Positions 23,491 through 36,461 of a DNA stretch of 64,000 nucleotides are shown here, in pieces (positions within the stretch are counted from its first letter, which is position 1; each line of letters opens with the position of its first letter). The DNA is from Beta vulgaris subsp. vulgaris (taxonomy: Eukaryota; Streptophyta; Magnoliopsida; Caryophyllales; Amaranthaceae), in NCBI RefSeq assembly GCF_026745355.1, contig NC_079206.1:14974205-15038204 (forward strand), read 5' to 3'. The position numbers were made by a program, and so were the translations under genes. The notes under the pieces are model-generated. The model searched no databases. It saw only the letters and a list, made by a program, of their open reading frames with translations, and was not told the DNA's origin.

Positions 23491-25262
23491 TGTAACACCC
23501 CAAATTTCTCTCTTTATAAAGAATATATTTTAATATAAACACTTGAGAAACTTGGGAGTATTATTGCCACGTGATAACGTTAAAGGCTAAAACTACTAAC
23601 TACTAATTATACAATTGCAGCGGAATTAATAAAAATAACTTCTCTTTATTGATAAATAAAAATTTATTGTTTCAACTATGACAAAGGGAAATATAAAAAT
23701 AATAACTACTAAACTAAGCTATGTAGTACTCCTCACTAGCTCCCCCATACGTAGTATGCATCAATCAACCTCAAAAATCTGCTCACCAAAAGGATCATCA
23801 CAGGGACAAAGCCATAAAACAAACAAAATAAATGCGTGTCAGTAAAAATATTGAGTACATGTATATGCGGAAATTTAAATACTTTACTAAACATTCAAAA
23901 TACTCATATAAACCTTCCTCGAATACTTGAAATAACTTGTATAAATTCCTTGAATACTTGTATAATATAACGTATATAACTTAAACTCCTTTTCCTTGCC
24001 TAGGTACCTTTCCTAAAGTGTGCACACCCCACAAGTTTAGTATTCCTTGATGAGTCTATTACGAGGGGAACTACCTTGTCCACATGACTTATACAAGAAG
24101 TACATGGGTAAATAATATAATAGCTACCGTTCTTGTTAGTAAATAACAAGCCGTGGCCTCTTTATAAATGTGATCATAAAAGATCATATAACTAAGAAGA
24201 ATCTTTCGGAAATAATCCTCCTTTATAAGAATAGTAATTCTTATATAAAACTTTTGCCACTTAAAAGACATGATATTAATAACTTGCTTATGTCAAATAA
24301 TCCTTGAAAATAATCTTTCTTTATAAATAATAATAATACTTCTAAACTTAATCGTAATAGAAGTTAACACAAATAATACCCTTGCAACTTCATACATAAG
24401 GATACATGATAGTAATATAACTTAGTGAATTTAGTAATGAAAACTTATCTCTTCATTTAGCAAAATCAATCATTACTATAACAACCTAGTGATTCTAATG
24501 TTTAGTGGAAACCAAAAGATACCAAGCAGTAAACAACAATATATAAGACAATTCATTAGTGGATCAACTAATATATCAACACCTATGGTAAGTTTATTAA
24601 CAAGACCATGCTAGTGAATGACCCTAACACCGCAGCATGCATGGTGGACGAAATAAAGTCGGCATATGTATAGTTAGTAAATATTAGTATTATCCAATAA
24701 ACATGTATTACAATACCAATTTAATTTCGACCGTTTATCAACCTTCAACCAAATTGTAAATAACTCACGAAACATAATTTTCAATGCAAACAATAACCCT
24801 ATACACATGATACTATATAGGCGGAATAATATTTAAAAATCTACATATACACGCACCTTGATTAATAATAACTACTAGGGAGAAAATAGAGAAGGTAGGC
24901 TAAGAGGGAGAGAGAGTTTAAACTTAGAAAAGAGATTTATTCCTCAAATTTGGTGTGAAGAATATGGTGGGTGGAGACCCCTATTTATACTAGTTGGGTA
25001 AATAGGATAAGAATAGGAATAGGAACCAAAAGATAGATTTTTGAGAAAAGATAATTACTTTAGGTAGGATAAACTATCTTTTATGATAATATAGCTAGAA
25101 TAGAGGAATATTCCACAAGATAAATAGTCTAGATGCTAATTAACCAAAAGATAAAATAAACCAATTAACAAATTAACCCAAAAGATAAAACAACAAAAGT
25201 AACTCACTTTTGATAGTTTCCTGCGTTAGCTGCGGAAGTTTACAAAAAAAAAATTCTTTTTC
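23491..25262 (-). repeat. 3' LTR of the gypsy element, truncated
   Basis: Copy of 30383-32146 with small indels and scattered substitutions. It ends in ...GGGGTGTTACA on the - strand. Similarity stops at the TTCTTTTTCT junction (about 25253-25262), where integrase coding sequence begins directly. The first ~240 bp of the LTR and the polypurine tract are missing. Confidence 0.88.
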
Positions 25263-26572
25263 TGATTAGACCAGAGCACCTTAACAATTTTAACATCTTT
25301 GTATCGGGTACTTCTAACCTTACTGTCTAAAATCTTAATAGGCCTTTCTTCATAGGACAAGTTCTCATCAATTTGAACTGTTTCAGGCTGCAACACATGC
25401 GATTTATCTGGAATATACCGTCTCAACTGAGATATATGGAACACATTATGAACACGGCTTAATTCAGTGGGTAGGGCTAGTCTATAGGCCACTTTTCCAA
25501 CTCTATCCAATATCATATGGGCCTATAAACTTAGGGCTGAGCTTCCCTTTCTTTCCAAACCTCATCACCCCTTCATTGGTGATACTTTCAAAAGCACTTT
25601 TTCGCCCACTTCATATTCTTCTTCCCTACGCTTCTGATCAGCGTAACTTTTCTGACGATCTTGGGCTGCCTTAATCTTTCCTTGGATCATCTTAACCTGT
25701 TGCACGGTCTCTTCAATCAATTCAGGCCCAAGTACAACTGTTTCACTTATATCGTTCCAACATAATGGGCTTCTACATTCCTACCATACAAAGCCTCGAA
25801 TGGTGCCATGCCTATACTTGAATGATAACTGTTATTGTAGGAGAACTCTATCAAATCGAGATGATCTTCCCATGAACCCTGATATTCCATGACACAAGCT
25901 CTTAACATATCTTCTAAGGTTTGTATGGTCCTTTCAGTCTGGCCATCAGTGGCTGGGTGAAAAGCAGTACTCATTAATAGCTTCGAACCAAAGGCTTGTT
26001 GTAGCTTCTGCCAGAAGTTAGACAAAAATCAGAATCTCGATCAGACACAATATCTTTCGGTACTCCATGTATTCTCAATACATGCTTGATGTAGGCCTTA
26101 GCTAGTTGGTCCATCGACCATGTTGCCTTCATAGGTATGAACACTGCAGACTTGGTCAACCTATCGACAATTACCCATATCTATCTTTCCAGATTTACCC
26201 TTAGGTAACGCAACACGAAATCCATCGAAATAGAATCCCACTTCCATCCTGGCACATCTAAAGGTTGGACTTTTCCTTGGGGTCTTTTATGTTCACTCTT
26301 CACCTTTTGACATGTTAAGCATTTGGAAACAAATTCGCTATGTCCAACTTCATACGAGCCCACCAGAAATTCTTCTTTAAATCCTTATACAACTTATCAC
26401 CCCCTGGGTGCATCGAATATGGAGAATTATGACCTTCCTCCATGATTTTCAATTTCAAATCTTCACAAGCTTCGGGTATACACCACCTTCCTTCCATTCT
26501 TAAACTTCCATCTTCATGAATTTCAAAGTCTCCAGCATGACCCTCCCTCACCTTTTCCTTTATCCTTTCCAT
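25226..26572 (-). pseudogene. gypsy integrase, frameshifted and cut in the chromodomain
   Basis: Zinc-binding part: HNSPYSMHPGGDKLY, then [16 protein letters not shown]. Catalytic core: the first Asp in DSISMDF, the second in VSDRDSDF, Glu in QTERTIQTLEDMLRA. The C-terminal part has RRYIPDKSHV and the beginning of a chromodomain (VKVLW), then runs into LTR sequence without the usual rest of the domain. Frame breaks occur near 26180, 25975-26025 and 25516-25747. It cannot make a working integrase as it stands. Confidence 0.85.
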
Positions 26573-27042
26573 TTTTCATCTTTTAATTGAGCTTCCCTAA
26601 TTTGATCAAACATCGAGGGTTGGATGGTCAATGCACTAAACATTTTCTCTACTTCTCCATATTGCATAACTTCAAGATTCATCTTCTGAAAGTCTAAACA
26701 CAGTTGATCTGCCACCACCATAGTGCTTAAGGTATGACTTGTCTTCCTACTCAAGGCATCTGCCACTACATTGGCTTTCCCTTCATGGTATTGGATATCC
26801 AAATCGTAGTCTTTTATGAATTCTAACCATCTCCTTTGCCTCATATTCAAATCCTTTTGGGTGAAAATGTATTTCAAACTCTTGTGATCTGTGTATATCT
26901 TACATGTCACCCCATACAAATAATGACGCCAAATCTTTAAAGCAAAGACTATTGCGGCTAACTCTAAGTCATGAGTAGGGTAGTTGACTTCATATGGCTT
27001 CAGTTGCCTTGATGCATAAGCAATGACTCTTCTATTTTGCAT
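26560..27042 (-). pseudogene. gypsy RNase H domain
   Basis: Frame with [39 protein letters not shown] and [12 protein letters not shown], continuing to [14 protein letters not shown], the standard end of the RNase H region of plant Ty3/gypsy elements. This part is open, but it is separated by frame breaks from the reverse transcriptase upstream (27043-27142). Confidence 0.88.
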
Positions 27043-27141
27043 TAAAACACACCTAGACCATGTTTAGATGCATCACTATATACTTCATAAGTATCACTCC
27101 CATCAGGCAAGGATAACACAGGGGCTGGGTTAGTCTTTCCT

Positions 27142-28540
27142 TTAGGATGGTGAAGGCTTTCTCACATTCTGGGCTCCAAATAAACTTGGACTCTTCTTCA
27201 TAAGGTTGGTCATTGGTCGGGCTATTTTTGAGAAATCCTTAACAAAACGTCTGTAATAACCTGCCAGACCTAGAAAACTTCTTATATCAGTCACATTCTT
27301 TGGAGTAGGCCATTCACTAACGGCTTCAATCTTTGCTGGATCAACGGCAACACCCTCCTTAAAATGACGTGGCCTAAAATGCCACTTTTTCCAACCAAAA
27401 CTCACACTTCGAAAACTTTGCATACAATTGCTTCTGTTGGAGGGTTGACAAAATTATTCGGAGGTGTTTCTCATGCTCTTCTTTATTCTTAGAGTAAACC
27501 AATATATCATCTATAAATACTACCACAAATTGGTCTAAGTATGGCTTAAAAATTCTATGCATGAGATCCATAAATACTGCTGGCGCATTAGTCAATCCAA
27601 AAGGCATTACTGTAAACTCATAATGGCCATAACGCGTCCTAAAAGCGGTCTTAGCAATGTCCTTATCAGCAATTCTTAACTGATGATACCCTGACCTTAA
27701 GTCAATCTTAGAGAAAATTCCAGCTCCTTTCAGTTGGTCAAACAATCATCGATCCTTGGGAGAGGATACTTATTCTTGATGGTCACTTGGTTCAACTCAC
27801 GGTAGTCGATGCACAACCTTAGACTACCATCCTTCTTCTTTACAAACAAGACAGGCGCACCCCATGGGGATACACTAGGCCTTACGTATCCCTTCTCTAA
27901 TAACTCTTCTAATTGGGTCTTAAGCTCATTCATTTCAGCTGGAGCCATACGATATGGTGCTTTAGATATTGGGCCAGTTCCAGGCATTAGGTCTATGGTG
28001 AACTCCACCTCCCTTATTGGAGGCATTCCAGGGATTTCTTCTGGAAAGACATCCAGAAATTCATTAACTACAGGAATATTCTCCATCTTTTCTCCTTCTA
28101 CTCCCAACTTTTGTATACTACACAAGTACAATGGATACCCCTTTCTTATACAGTTCTTGAGTTGCATAGCAGAAATCATTCTTGGACTGGGCTTCTGACT
28201 GATTTTTCTATAGGTTACTTTGACTCCTTTTGGGCCTTTCAACGTCACTTTTTGGGCTCTGCAGTCTATTTGGGCTTTGAATCTTCCCAACCAATCCATT
28301 CCCATAAACATCTAGGTCATCTAACTCAAATTCAATTAAGTCTGAAGGAAATTCTACCCCTGCTATAGTCACTAAGACATCTCTATATAGCTTAGAAACG
28401 TTAATGACATCTCCAGAAGGTATGACTATATCCATGCTTATAAGTTCGGGTTTTCCCAACTTAAGTTTCTCCACTAAGGTTTTGAAATAAAAGAGTGAGA
28501 AGCTCCTGAATCAAATAAAATCTTAACTGGAATAGAAGAG
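27142..28540 (-). pseudogene. gypsy protease and reverse transcriptase, frameshifted
   Basis: The protease active site DSGA is encoded at 28501-28512. The reverse transcriptase begins after GMDWLGRF, with [29 protein letters not shown] and the catalytic FIDDILVYS near 27505-27515. Frame breaks lie near 27740 (PRIDD junction), 27375-27425 and 28290-28330. All domains belong to the Ty3/gypsy polyprotein and would act in cytoplasmic particles; this copy is not translatable as one protein. Confidence 0.9.
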
Positions 28541-28591
28541 ATGAAGAAAGTACCAGTCACTACGCCGCAGTCGTTTCAGCCTCACGATTGC

Positions 28592-29671
28592 TCATGACAA
28601 ACACTCGACCTTGATTTTTGTCTTAGCCTGATTGTCTCCTCCGTTCCCATTCTTAGGAGGAACACGATTATGGGTCACTGATTGCTGTTGGAGTCCTTTG
28701 TTCCCATTACCTCCCTGATTCTTGGTTGGCTTAGGATTTGCTGATGTTGAGTCTTTCTGGAAGCACTCATATTCTCTATGGCCTAACTTGCTACAGATCC
28801 TACAAGTTACCAGATTTCCTTCACAGTCCCTTCCTGGGTGGTTTCTTGGACATCTTTTGCAGTAGTAGACTCTCTTGGACTTTCCATTTTCAGATTGACT
28901 ACGATTGTTGTTATTCCCATTACTTTTATCATCCTTTCCTTGCTTGAATCCCCATTGTCTTTTGACGCTTATCTCCACCTTGAAACCCATTACTAGACCC
29001 TTCCTTTTATCTCCAGGATTCACTTCTAGCTCTCTTCCTTGATCCCGAATAGATGGGCAGCTCTCCCATACACTTCTCAAGGCTATTAAAGTTAGCCCCT
29101 CCCAATTTCCCTTGAATGGACAAGGTCAACCCTTGCTCAAATCTTGAGCCTTCAAAACTTCAGTTGGAACCATTTCAGGTGCAAACCTCATTAACTCTAT
29201 AACTTAGTAGTATATCATTGACAGTCATGGTCCCCATCCTCAGGTTGGTAAACTCTAGCACTTCTTTTTCCTTAAGTGAGGTGGGTAAAACTTGGTTCTC
29301 AAGCTTCCTTAAATTGCTCCACCCAAAATCCTCTTGAGTCGCTAAAGACTCCTTCCTTTGGGACCACCATAAATCAGCTTCCTCTCTTAATAGTATGTAG
29401 CATTGTTGATTTTCAACTCATCATCACACCTAACAGCAGTAAACAGTTTATCAAACTCTCTAATCCAGTTCTCAAGACTGGCTGGGTCCTCTTTTCCATC
29501 ATAGACAGGTGGATTCCTAGAGGCTACTTTCTTAAACACCTCGCCAGCTAGGTCAGGCTCTTGTTGACGGTTCAGTTGAGAAGTCATAGCCTTAGCCAAA
29601 TTCTTGGTCAGAGAGGTCAACTCCTTAAGAGTTGCTCGAGTTTTGGATCTACTTCCGGGTCTACTGGCCAT
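28592..29671 (-). pseudogene. gypsy gag with a CCHC zinc knuckle
   Basis: Starts MASRPGSRSKTRATLKEL at 29671. It continues through the retrotransposon gag signature (NPPVYDGKEDPASLENW), then is interrupted before a second frame at 28592-29080 that carries CRICSKLGHREYEC, a CX2CX4HX4C nucleic-acid-binding knuckle, after a basic Asn-rich stretch. At least one frame break separates the halves (29080-29387). Confidence 0.85.
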
Positions 29672-30382
29672 TTCTTCCTGGGAAAAACAAACTACTTATT
29701 AAGTTATCCTACTAAATTTGTAATTCATACAACAATCATGATTCATAATATGATTGACAAATTGCACATAGCATAAAAAAACAAAACTAGAATTTTATTT
29801 ATTAATCCTTGAAAAGGAATGCTAACATATTTAAAGGAGTAGTAGTCTAATTACAGAACTACTAATTATTAAGCTACTAAAAAAATCTCCTTCCTTATGA
29901 AAATTAATAATATTTTCATATTTGCTAGACATAATGTCATACAATTATCAAGAAAATAATCTGATTGTAAATAAGGAAACAAAGAAAAATTTCAAACTAT
30001 TTGTATTTCGAAAAATTTAAGAATATATAATAAAGTTTTTATTTCGAATACTAGGTTTTTCGTGTATGGAAAAATTAATCGAGGGAGTTCCCCGGAAACA
30101 GAGGTGCGGCACAAGCGGCCAACTTAAGTACCAAGTCTTTCCTTAGCCAGAACTTTCCTCAGAAAAATAAAGCCACACACTTATTCCTTTCTTCAAAATA
30201 AATAAATTGGAAAATATTTATATTTGGAAATATAACTTTATTTTGCAAATAAAATGCAATAATATATTTATGCAAATAAAATGCAAAAAATTTATGCACT
30301 AAAATGCGAAACTCTAACTTATATGCCCTTCCTAAATCTACCCAACTCTCATTAATAAACCTAAAGGCTCTTGATACCACTT
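29672..30382 (-). promoter_or_regulatory. gypsy leader with tRNA-Met-type primer binding site
   Basis: Directly next to the 5' LTR the - strand reads TGGTATCAAGAGCC (about 30366-30379), three bases after the LTR end. This resembles the initiator-Met tRNA primer site TGGTATCAGAGCC of many plant LTR elements, with one extra A. The remaining ~700 bp are untranslated leader, AT-rich, with no gene. Confidence 0.75.
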
Positions 30383-32387
30383 TGTAACACCCCAAATTTC
30401 TCTCTTTATAAAAATATATTTAATAAAACACTTGAGAAACTTGAGAGTATTACCGCCACGTGATAACGTTAAAGGCTAAAACTACTAACTACTAAATTAA
30501 CAATGCAGCGGAATTAATAAAATAACTTCTCTTTATTGATAAATAAAAATTTATTGTTTCAACTAAGACAAAGGGAAATGTAAAAATAATGACTACTAAA
30601 CTAAGCTATGTAGTACTCCTCACTAGCTCCCCATATGTAGTATGCATCAATCAACCTGAAAAATCTGCTCACCAAAAGGATCATCACAGGGACAAAGCCA
30701 TAAAACAAACAAAACAAAATGCGTGTCAGTAAAAATACTGAGTACATGTATATGGAAATTTAAATACTACTTTAAAACATTCAAAATACTCATATAAACC
30801 TTCCTTGATACTTGAAATAACTTGTATAAATTCCTTGGATACTTGTATAATATAAGTATATAACTTTAATAAAACTCCTTTTCCTTGCCTAGTACCTTTC
30901 CTAAAGTGTGCACACCCCCCAAGTTTAGTATTCCTTATGAGTCTATTACGAGGGGAACTACCTTGTCCACATGACTTATACAAAAGTACATGGGTAAATA
31001 ATATAATAGCTACCGTTCTTGTTAGTAAATAACAAGCCGTGGCCTCTTTATAAATGTGATCATAAAAGATCATATAACTAAAAAATCTTTCGGAAATAAT
31101 CCTCCTTTATAAGAATAGTAATTCTTATATAAACTTTTGCCACTTAAAAGACATAATATTAATAACTTGCTTATATCAAATAATCCTTGAAAATAATCTT
31201 TCTTTATAAATAATAATAATACTTATAAACTTAATCGTAATAGAAGTTAACACAAATAATACCCTTGCAACTTCATACATAAGGATACATGACAGTAATA
31301 TAACTTAGTGAATTTAGTAATGAAAACTTATCTCTTCATTTAGCAAAGTCAATCATTACTATAACAACCTAGTGATTCTAACGTTTAGTGGAAACCAAAA
31401 GATACCAAGCAGTAAACAACAATATATAAGACAATTCATTAGTGGATCAACTAATATATCAACACCTATGGTAAGTTTATCAACAAGACCATGCTAGTGA
31501 ATGACCCTAACACCGCAGCATGCATGGTGGACGAAATAAAGTCGGCATATGTATAGTTAGTAAATATTAGTATTATCCAATAAACATGTATTACAATACC
31601 AATCTAATTTCGACCGTTTATCAACCTTCAACCAAATTGTAAATAACTCACGAAACATAACTTTCAATGCAAACAATAACCCTATACACATGATACTATA
31701 TAGGCGGAATAATATTTAAAAATCTACATATACACGCACCTTGATTAATAATAACTACTAGGGAGAAAATAGAGAAGGTAGGCTAAGAGGGAGAGAGAGT
31801 TTAAACTTGAGAAAAGAGATTTATTCCTCAAATTTGGTGTGAAGAATATGGTGGGTGGAGACCCCTATTTATACTAGTTGGGTAAATAGGATAAGAATAG
31901 GAATAGGAACCAAAAGATAGATTTTTGAGAAAAGATAATTACTTTAGGTAGGATAAACTATCTTTTATGATAATATAGCTAGAATAGAGGAATATTCCAC
32001 AAGATAAATAGTCTAGATGCTAATTAACCAAAAATAAAAAAACCAATTAACAATTAACCAAAAGATAAAACAACAAAAGTAACTCACTTTTGATAGCTTC
32101 CTGCGTTAGCTGCGAAAGTTTACAAAAAAAAAAAATTTCTTTTTCTTTTTATATAAATCTTTTGTAAATCCTTTTTGAAATTTCTTTTTAAAAATATCTT
32201 CTAACTACTTGGATTACAAGCTGTAAATTTAGGCCCAGTATATAATTTGGGCTAGAATTTATTTGAAAACCCCATAATTTAATATAAAAGCCTATTTAAA
32301 ACCTTAATAATTAATAAAAGTCTTTTTAGTATATAAAACCTTTTTAAAAATATAACTAATAACTTACTAAAAATACGGAGTATTACA
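30383..32387 (-). repeat. 5' LTR of the gypsy element, complete
   Basis: On the - strand it runs from TGTAATACTCCGTATTTTTA to GGGGTGTTACA, 2005 bp, with TG...CA ends. It matches 23491-25262 over all but the first ~240 bp. It serves as promoter and polyadenylation region of such elements; the TATA box was not located with confidence. Confidence 0.9.
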
Positions 32388-32392
32388 CCTAA

Positions 32393-32514
32393 CTCTAACC
32401 CTAACCCTAAACTAATCCTAACCCTTACTCTAATCTTACCCCTAAACCCTTCCCTTTACCCTGAACCTAACTCCTTGGTAGCCCCACCCCTCCCCCTCCT
32501 CCCCACCCCAACCC
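32393..32514. repeat. CCCTAA-like degenerate repeats inside the MULE arm
   Basis: CTAACCCTAACCCTAAAC followed by diverged CCCTTAC and CCCTAAAC units, then a C-rich stretch. They mirror the TAAGGG/TTAGGG units at 37820-37925 in the other arm. They resemble telomere repeats, but the unit is mixed and not the plant TTTAGGG alone. Confidence 0.6.
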
Positions 32515-33881
32515 TTACACTACAAGAATGAATATCAATTGCGACCAACCTTAACGACCGTGCGGAAATCCGGTCGTAAAAAGGTACCAATTACGTCGAG
32601 TTTTGAAAGCCGTCGTAGATATTAAGGTTATTTTGCAACGAGTCTTAAATTTGTGGTAGACGTTAAAATCTGGTCAAAAAGTATGAACTTGAGCGAAAAA
32701 ACTTGAGCGGGAGCTTTCCCGGTTTCTTAATTTTTTTAACGTCCATAAAATTACTAAGTACAACGAAACTCACAGTTGCAAAAGACTATTAAATTAAAAA
32801 AATATCATTAGATTGTTCATCCCAAAAAATTAAAAAAACCCTAAGCTGTTCCATTGCGGTTCCTTCTGAGCTTCTTCACTCGCAAACTCCTATGTTCATC
32901 CGAATTCCTCCAATTGGAGATCGTTTGTTCAGATTATCTGGTAAGTTTCTCCATCCTTCATGCTATAAAGCCAAAATCAGATGTTATCTTTTGTTTTTGT
33001 TCGCCTAAATTGACGGTCTTCATGTTTTTGTTGTGCTCGAACTGGATTCCTCCCATTGGCGAGAAGAGTGAGGTTTCTTGGACTAGATTCAGGGCATCTG
33101 TTTCAGGGAAATTAGGTATTATTCTTCCAGTTTCAAGGCATAATTTTGATTTAATATTTTCATAATCTTGGCTGGTATTATGTTCGCTTAAGATTTTATT
33201 GGAATTTGGCTGGTATTATGTTTGTTTGGTTTTTTTAGAATTTCATTAAACGAACATAATGTTAAATCATAATGTTAAATCTTAAACTGGAAGAACAATT
33301 GTCGAATTTGGCTGGTATTATGTTAGTTTGCTTTGATTTTATTAGAATGTGAGTATGATTAATATAACGCAAGATGATAATCTATTAAATCATTTACTCT
33401 TCTTCTGTTACCGATTTTGATGAATTTGTTAAATCATCAAGAGTAATCAGCAGCTTCTGTTAAATCTGCTGATTACCTTTTAACAGATTATCAAGATTCT
33501 TCTGTTAAATCATTTCCAAGCTTCTGTTTTACTCTTCTTCTGTTACAAATTTTGATGAAGAATTACAAGATATTGCTCCTTCATTGTTAATGATACAGTA
33601 AATGACATTTATAATCTAAATTTAAAACAGGCATACGCTAATACATGCAAAAGAAAGTTAAACTTATAAATAAAGGCAATCCGAGTCTGAACTCTGAAAT
33701 TATTTTCCTTTCAGTTCGTGAAACTGTATGCTTCTCTGCAAGTTCATGTCTCATCTCCCTCTACTCCCTCCCCCAAAGAAAAAGGTGGTCACCTCAAGCA
33801 ACTGATAAGGGATAAAGATACAAGCATACAACACATCATTTGATGTTGGGCTTAAATAGAATTAACGTAAGAATGACATAC

Positions 33882-34141
33882 CAACGCCAATGTTCTTGTT
33901 GGAGAAAAAATAACTTTGTCAAGACTCCCAAATCTGCCTAAAATTTTAGAGAGTTCACCTTCGCTTGAACTGAAAGGCAAATTCTTGACTAGTATGACAT
34001 GGTTGCTTCTCTTGGAACCTTCTAATTTCCTAGAAGCAAAATCTTTCAAGGAAGCCACATTCACGCCAGCCTTTGTTAGAGCTTTCTTAGGATCTGCAAT
34101 TATTTTAATTTCTCCAAGAGCAATGCGTATAGCAACATCAT
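33882..34141 (-). pseudogene. Captured exon of an RRM protein (RBM19/MRD1-like)
   Basis: The - strand frame reads DVAIRIALGEIKIIAD, then SNHVILVKNLPFSSSEGELS and GRFGSLDKVIFSPTRTLALV. VILVKNLP is an RNP2-type RRM motif, and the arrangement fits the linker plus RRM of multiple-RNA-binding-domain proteins of the RBM19/MRD1 class, which act in ribosomal RNA processing. Coding similarity stops exactly at TTG followed by GTATGT, a good splice donor (33876-33881 on +). Upstream, similarity ends near 34141 without an acceptor. It has no start codon and less than one domain, so it is a captured fragment carried by the CACTA element. Family assignment is from remembered motifs; a database search would decide. 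Confidence 0.65.
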
Positions 34142-34257
34142 TTTAATTTTTGTTACAAGATTCTTTAATGATGGAACCTAAGTGCAGGGATATTTTAAAA
34201 GGGAAGGTGTTTACAAAAGCTACTATATAATATTTCCATTTGTGTTGTGTCTCTTTT

Positions 34258-34440
34258 CTAGTGCAGGGGCTGTAGGAGGGGGGGTGTGCAGGGGCTGTAG
34301 AGAGGGTGTGTGTGCAGGGGCTGTAGGAGGGGGTGGGTGTGCAGGGGTTGTAGGAGGGGTGTGCAGGGCTGTAGGAGGGGTGTGCAGGGCTGTAGGAGGG
34401 GGGGGGGGTTGTGTGCAGGGGTTGCGGGAAAGGTTAGTTT
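34258..34440. repeat. G-rich minisatellite inside the CACTA element
   Basis: About seven to eight imperfect copies of GTGCAGGGGCTGTAGGAGGG. The open frames on both strands only reflect the repeat. Downstream (34495-34610) ATAATAAAAGGAGTCATGCT recurs three times. Confidence 0.85.
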
Positions 34441-36461
34441 ATATCCAGATATATCTACAAATTTCAAGCCCGTTTTGTCAAGTAACTGATATAATAAAAG
34501 GAGTCATGCTACTCATGCTACCAAGTACACAACTGCACTCATATAATAAAAGGAGTCATGCTACTGAGGATGCTAGACCTGATGTGTTAGATAATAAAAG
34601 GAGTTCATGTTACAAAATCATAGCTTCACCTACGTTCTTTCATCAGGAACCTATAAAATTATAGTCTAAAACTGAAATTCTAAGAGCTAATGTCCTTAAT
34701 CCATGTTAATCAAAGATCAGAAAATCACTGCTAAATAGTTTTCCAGATTACAACTACAATGACTACACCAAAAGTCTCATATTTACATAGCTTATAAGAC
34801 ATGTGGAATTATCAGCAATAATGCACTTATTATGAATAAATCTACCTGACATAAGTTTCTTTTGATCTCTAACCGACGTGGGACTTACATCACATATCTA
34901 TGCTATACGTTCCTTTCTTGGTTTATGACTAAGATTAGTTGAAGAACAGATATGAATCCATTATTTTTTATTTATATAACTGCAATTGTCTCTCTTTATT
35001 ATAACATGATATTGGTTAATTTATCATTTAAGGTATCCAATACAATCTTTGCTTCCTACTTCTGGAAAATGTGGTTTCTTGCAGTTCAATTAGTCAAAAA
35101 GTATGCCATTGTACGATGAATCATGTATCGGTTCGCTTGTTATGGATTCATAGATTGCAGGAGGGTTAGCGAAATAGGTATAGTTGCTATTATGAGAAAG
35201 ATTTATGATAGTGCAATACTAATCTAATAATTGCAAAGAGCTCTTTGTCATACGTAAAAACTGTCATGGGGCTTATTATGCATACAAACAAGGGTGCATT
35301 CAGTAAGGATTTCTATGCATTAAGGTTTCAAAATGAGAAAGGACGATGAGTTGTTGGGGACAAACTATATGGATGTAGACAAACTACATGAGAGCCTTGA
35401 GTTATTGGAGCATTTTATGGATTGAATGACCTTTTTTTTTATCTAAGCAGACCTCTTACAGAATTCTTCCCCCCCTCCCCCCACCATTAAATTCTAGTAC
35501 AAAAGAAGAGAAGGAAAGGCTCCAACTTCCAGAGGGGGGGAGGGAAGCAAGCCTGATGTATACCAGAGTTAGTACATGTATGATATATATACCAGTCATC
35601 CGGATCACGTAGCAACCAATGTCTCATGGAAGACTTGTGACTTGTTGGGTTTTAATATCAGCTTGTTGGTGACTAATTTACTTCATTTTAATATAGCAGC
35701 AAATCAGAGAGAAGGATGAACAAGTTCGCTTGAAGACGAAGGATAACAGACGATTTCCAGGTTTGTCTTTCTTCTTCAATTAACTAAGCTCCTTCATTCC
35801 CATTCCCATAAACCATCATCTTCTAAATCTAAGCTCATCCATTCCCATTCCCATTCCCATTCCCCTCTCGTTGTCAGAATGATTGCTTCTATTGATGAGA
35901 AGAAGAAAACATACACTCTTTAAAAATCTGAAGAAGCTTTCAGGCCAAGGTATATTAATCTACTTTTTTTGTGATAAACCTTCTTCCCTACCTCTGGGTA
36001 CTTACAAATCCAATGTATATGTATTATCACCATACTTGTATGTAAAGGTTAAAGTATACTCACTTTATTGTGGCTGGATAAAACTTGAACATGGTCATTT
36101 GTCTCTGTGAGCTGTAGTTATGGGTTGATAATGCTTTGATCTTGATATTGCTAAATTCCTCCAGGTTCTACATGCTTGCTATACAAAAGTTTCACCCTCG
36201 GTAGAGGTGGATAACCCACAACTTGTTGCATGCTCTGAATCAGTTGCTGAATATGGAGGAATAAAATATGGAGGAATTTAGCATTATTCGAAGTCTTTGA
36301 AAAAGGGCTCATGCTACTTTATTTAGTTGGAGAAGGCCTCTAGATCTTCATTTTCATAGTTTACACTAATTTTTTTTCTCATTGTTAGTTATACTTCTAC
36401 TTTGTTTGTTATGTGTTAAAAATTTATACATTGTAATTTATAATTTGTTACCTGTTGTTTT

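Larger units (their letters stand above)
23491..32387 (-). mobile_element. Ty3/gypsy chromovirus retrotransposon, 8.9 kb, damaged
   Basis: Flanked by CCTAA on both sides (23486-23490 and 32388-32392). It is transcribed on the - strand. The 5' LTR is 30383-32387; the 3' LTR is 23491 to about 25262 and lacks about 240 bp of its start. Order of parts along the - strand: gag with zinc knuckle, protease, reverse transcriptase, RNase H, integrase with chromodomain start, i.e. the Ty3/gypsy order. Several frameshifts break the polyprotein. The integrase tail (HNVFHISQLRRYIP and KIVKVLW) is typical of plant chromoviruses of the Tekay/Del kind; lineage is inference. Confidence 0.92.

Noticed and set aside
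32393..32514. CCCTAA-like run considered as interstitial telomere or chromosome fusion
   Set aside because: The same run is mirrored in the other arm and in the sister element 44141-45202, so it belongs to the transposon.
34182..34664. 160-codon Gly/Val/Cys-rich frame
   Set aside because: Translation of the G-rich minisatellite in the CACTA element.
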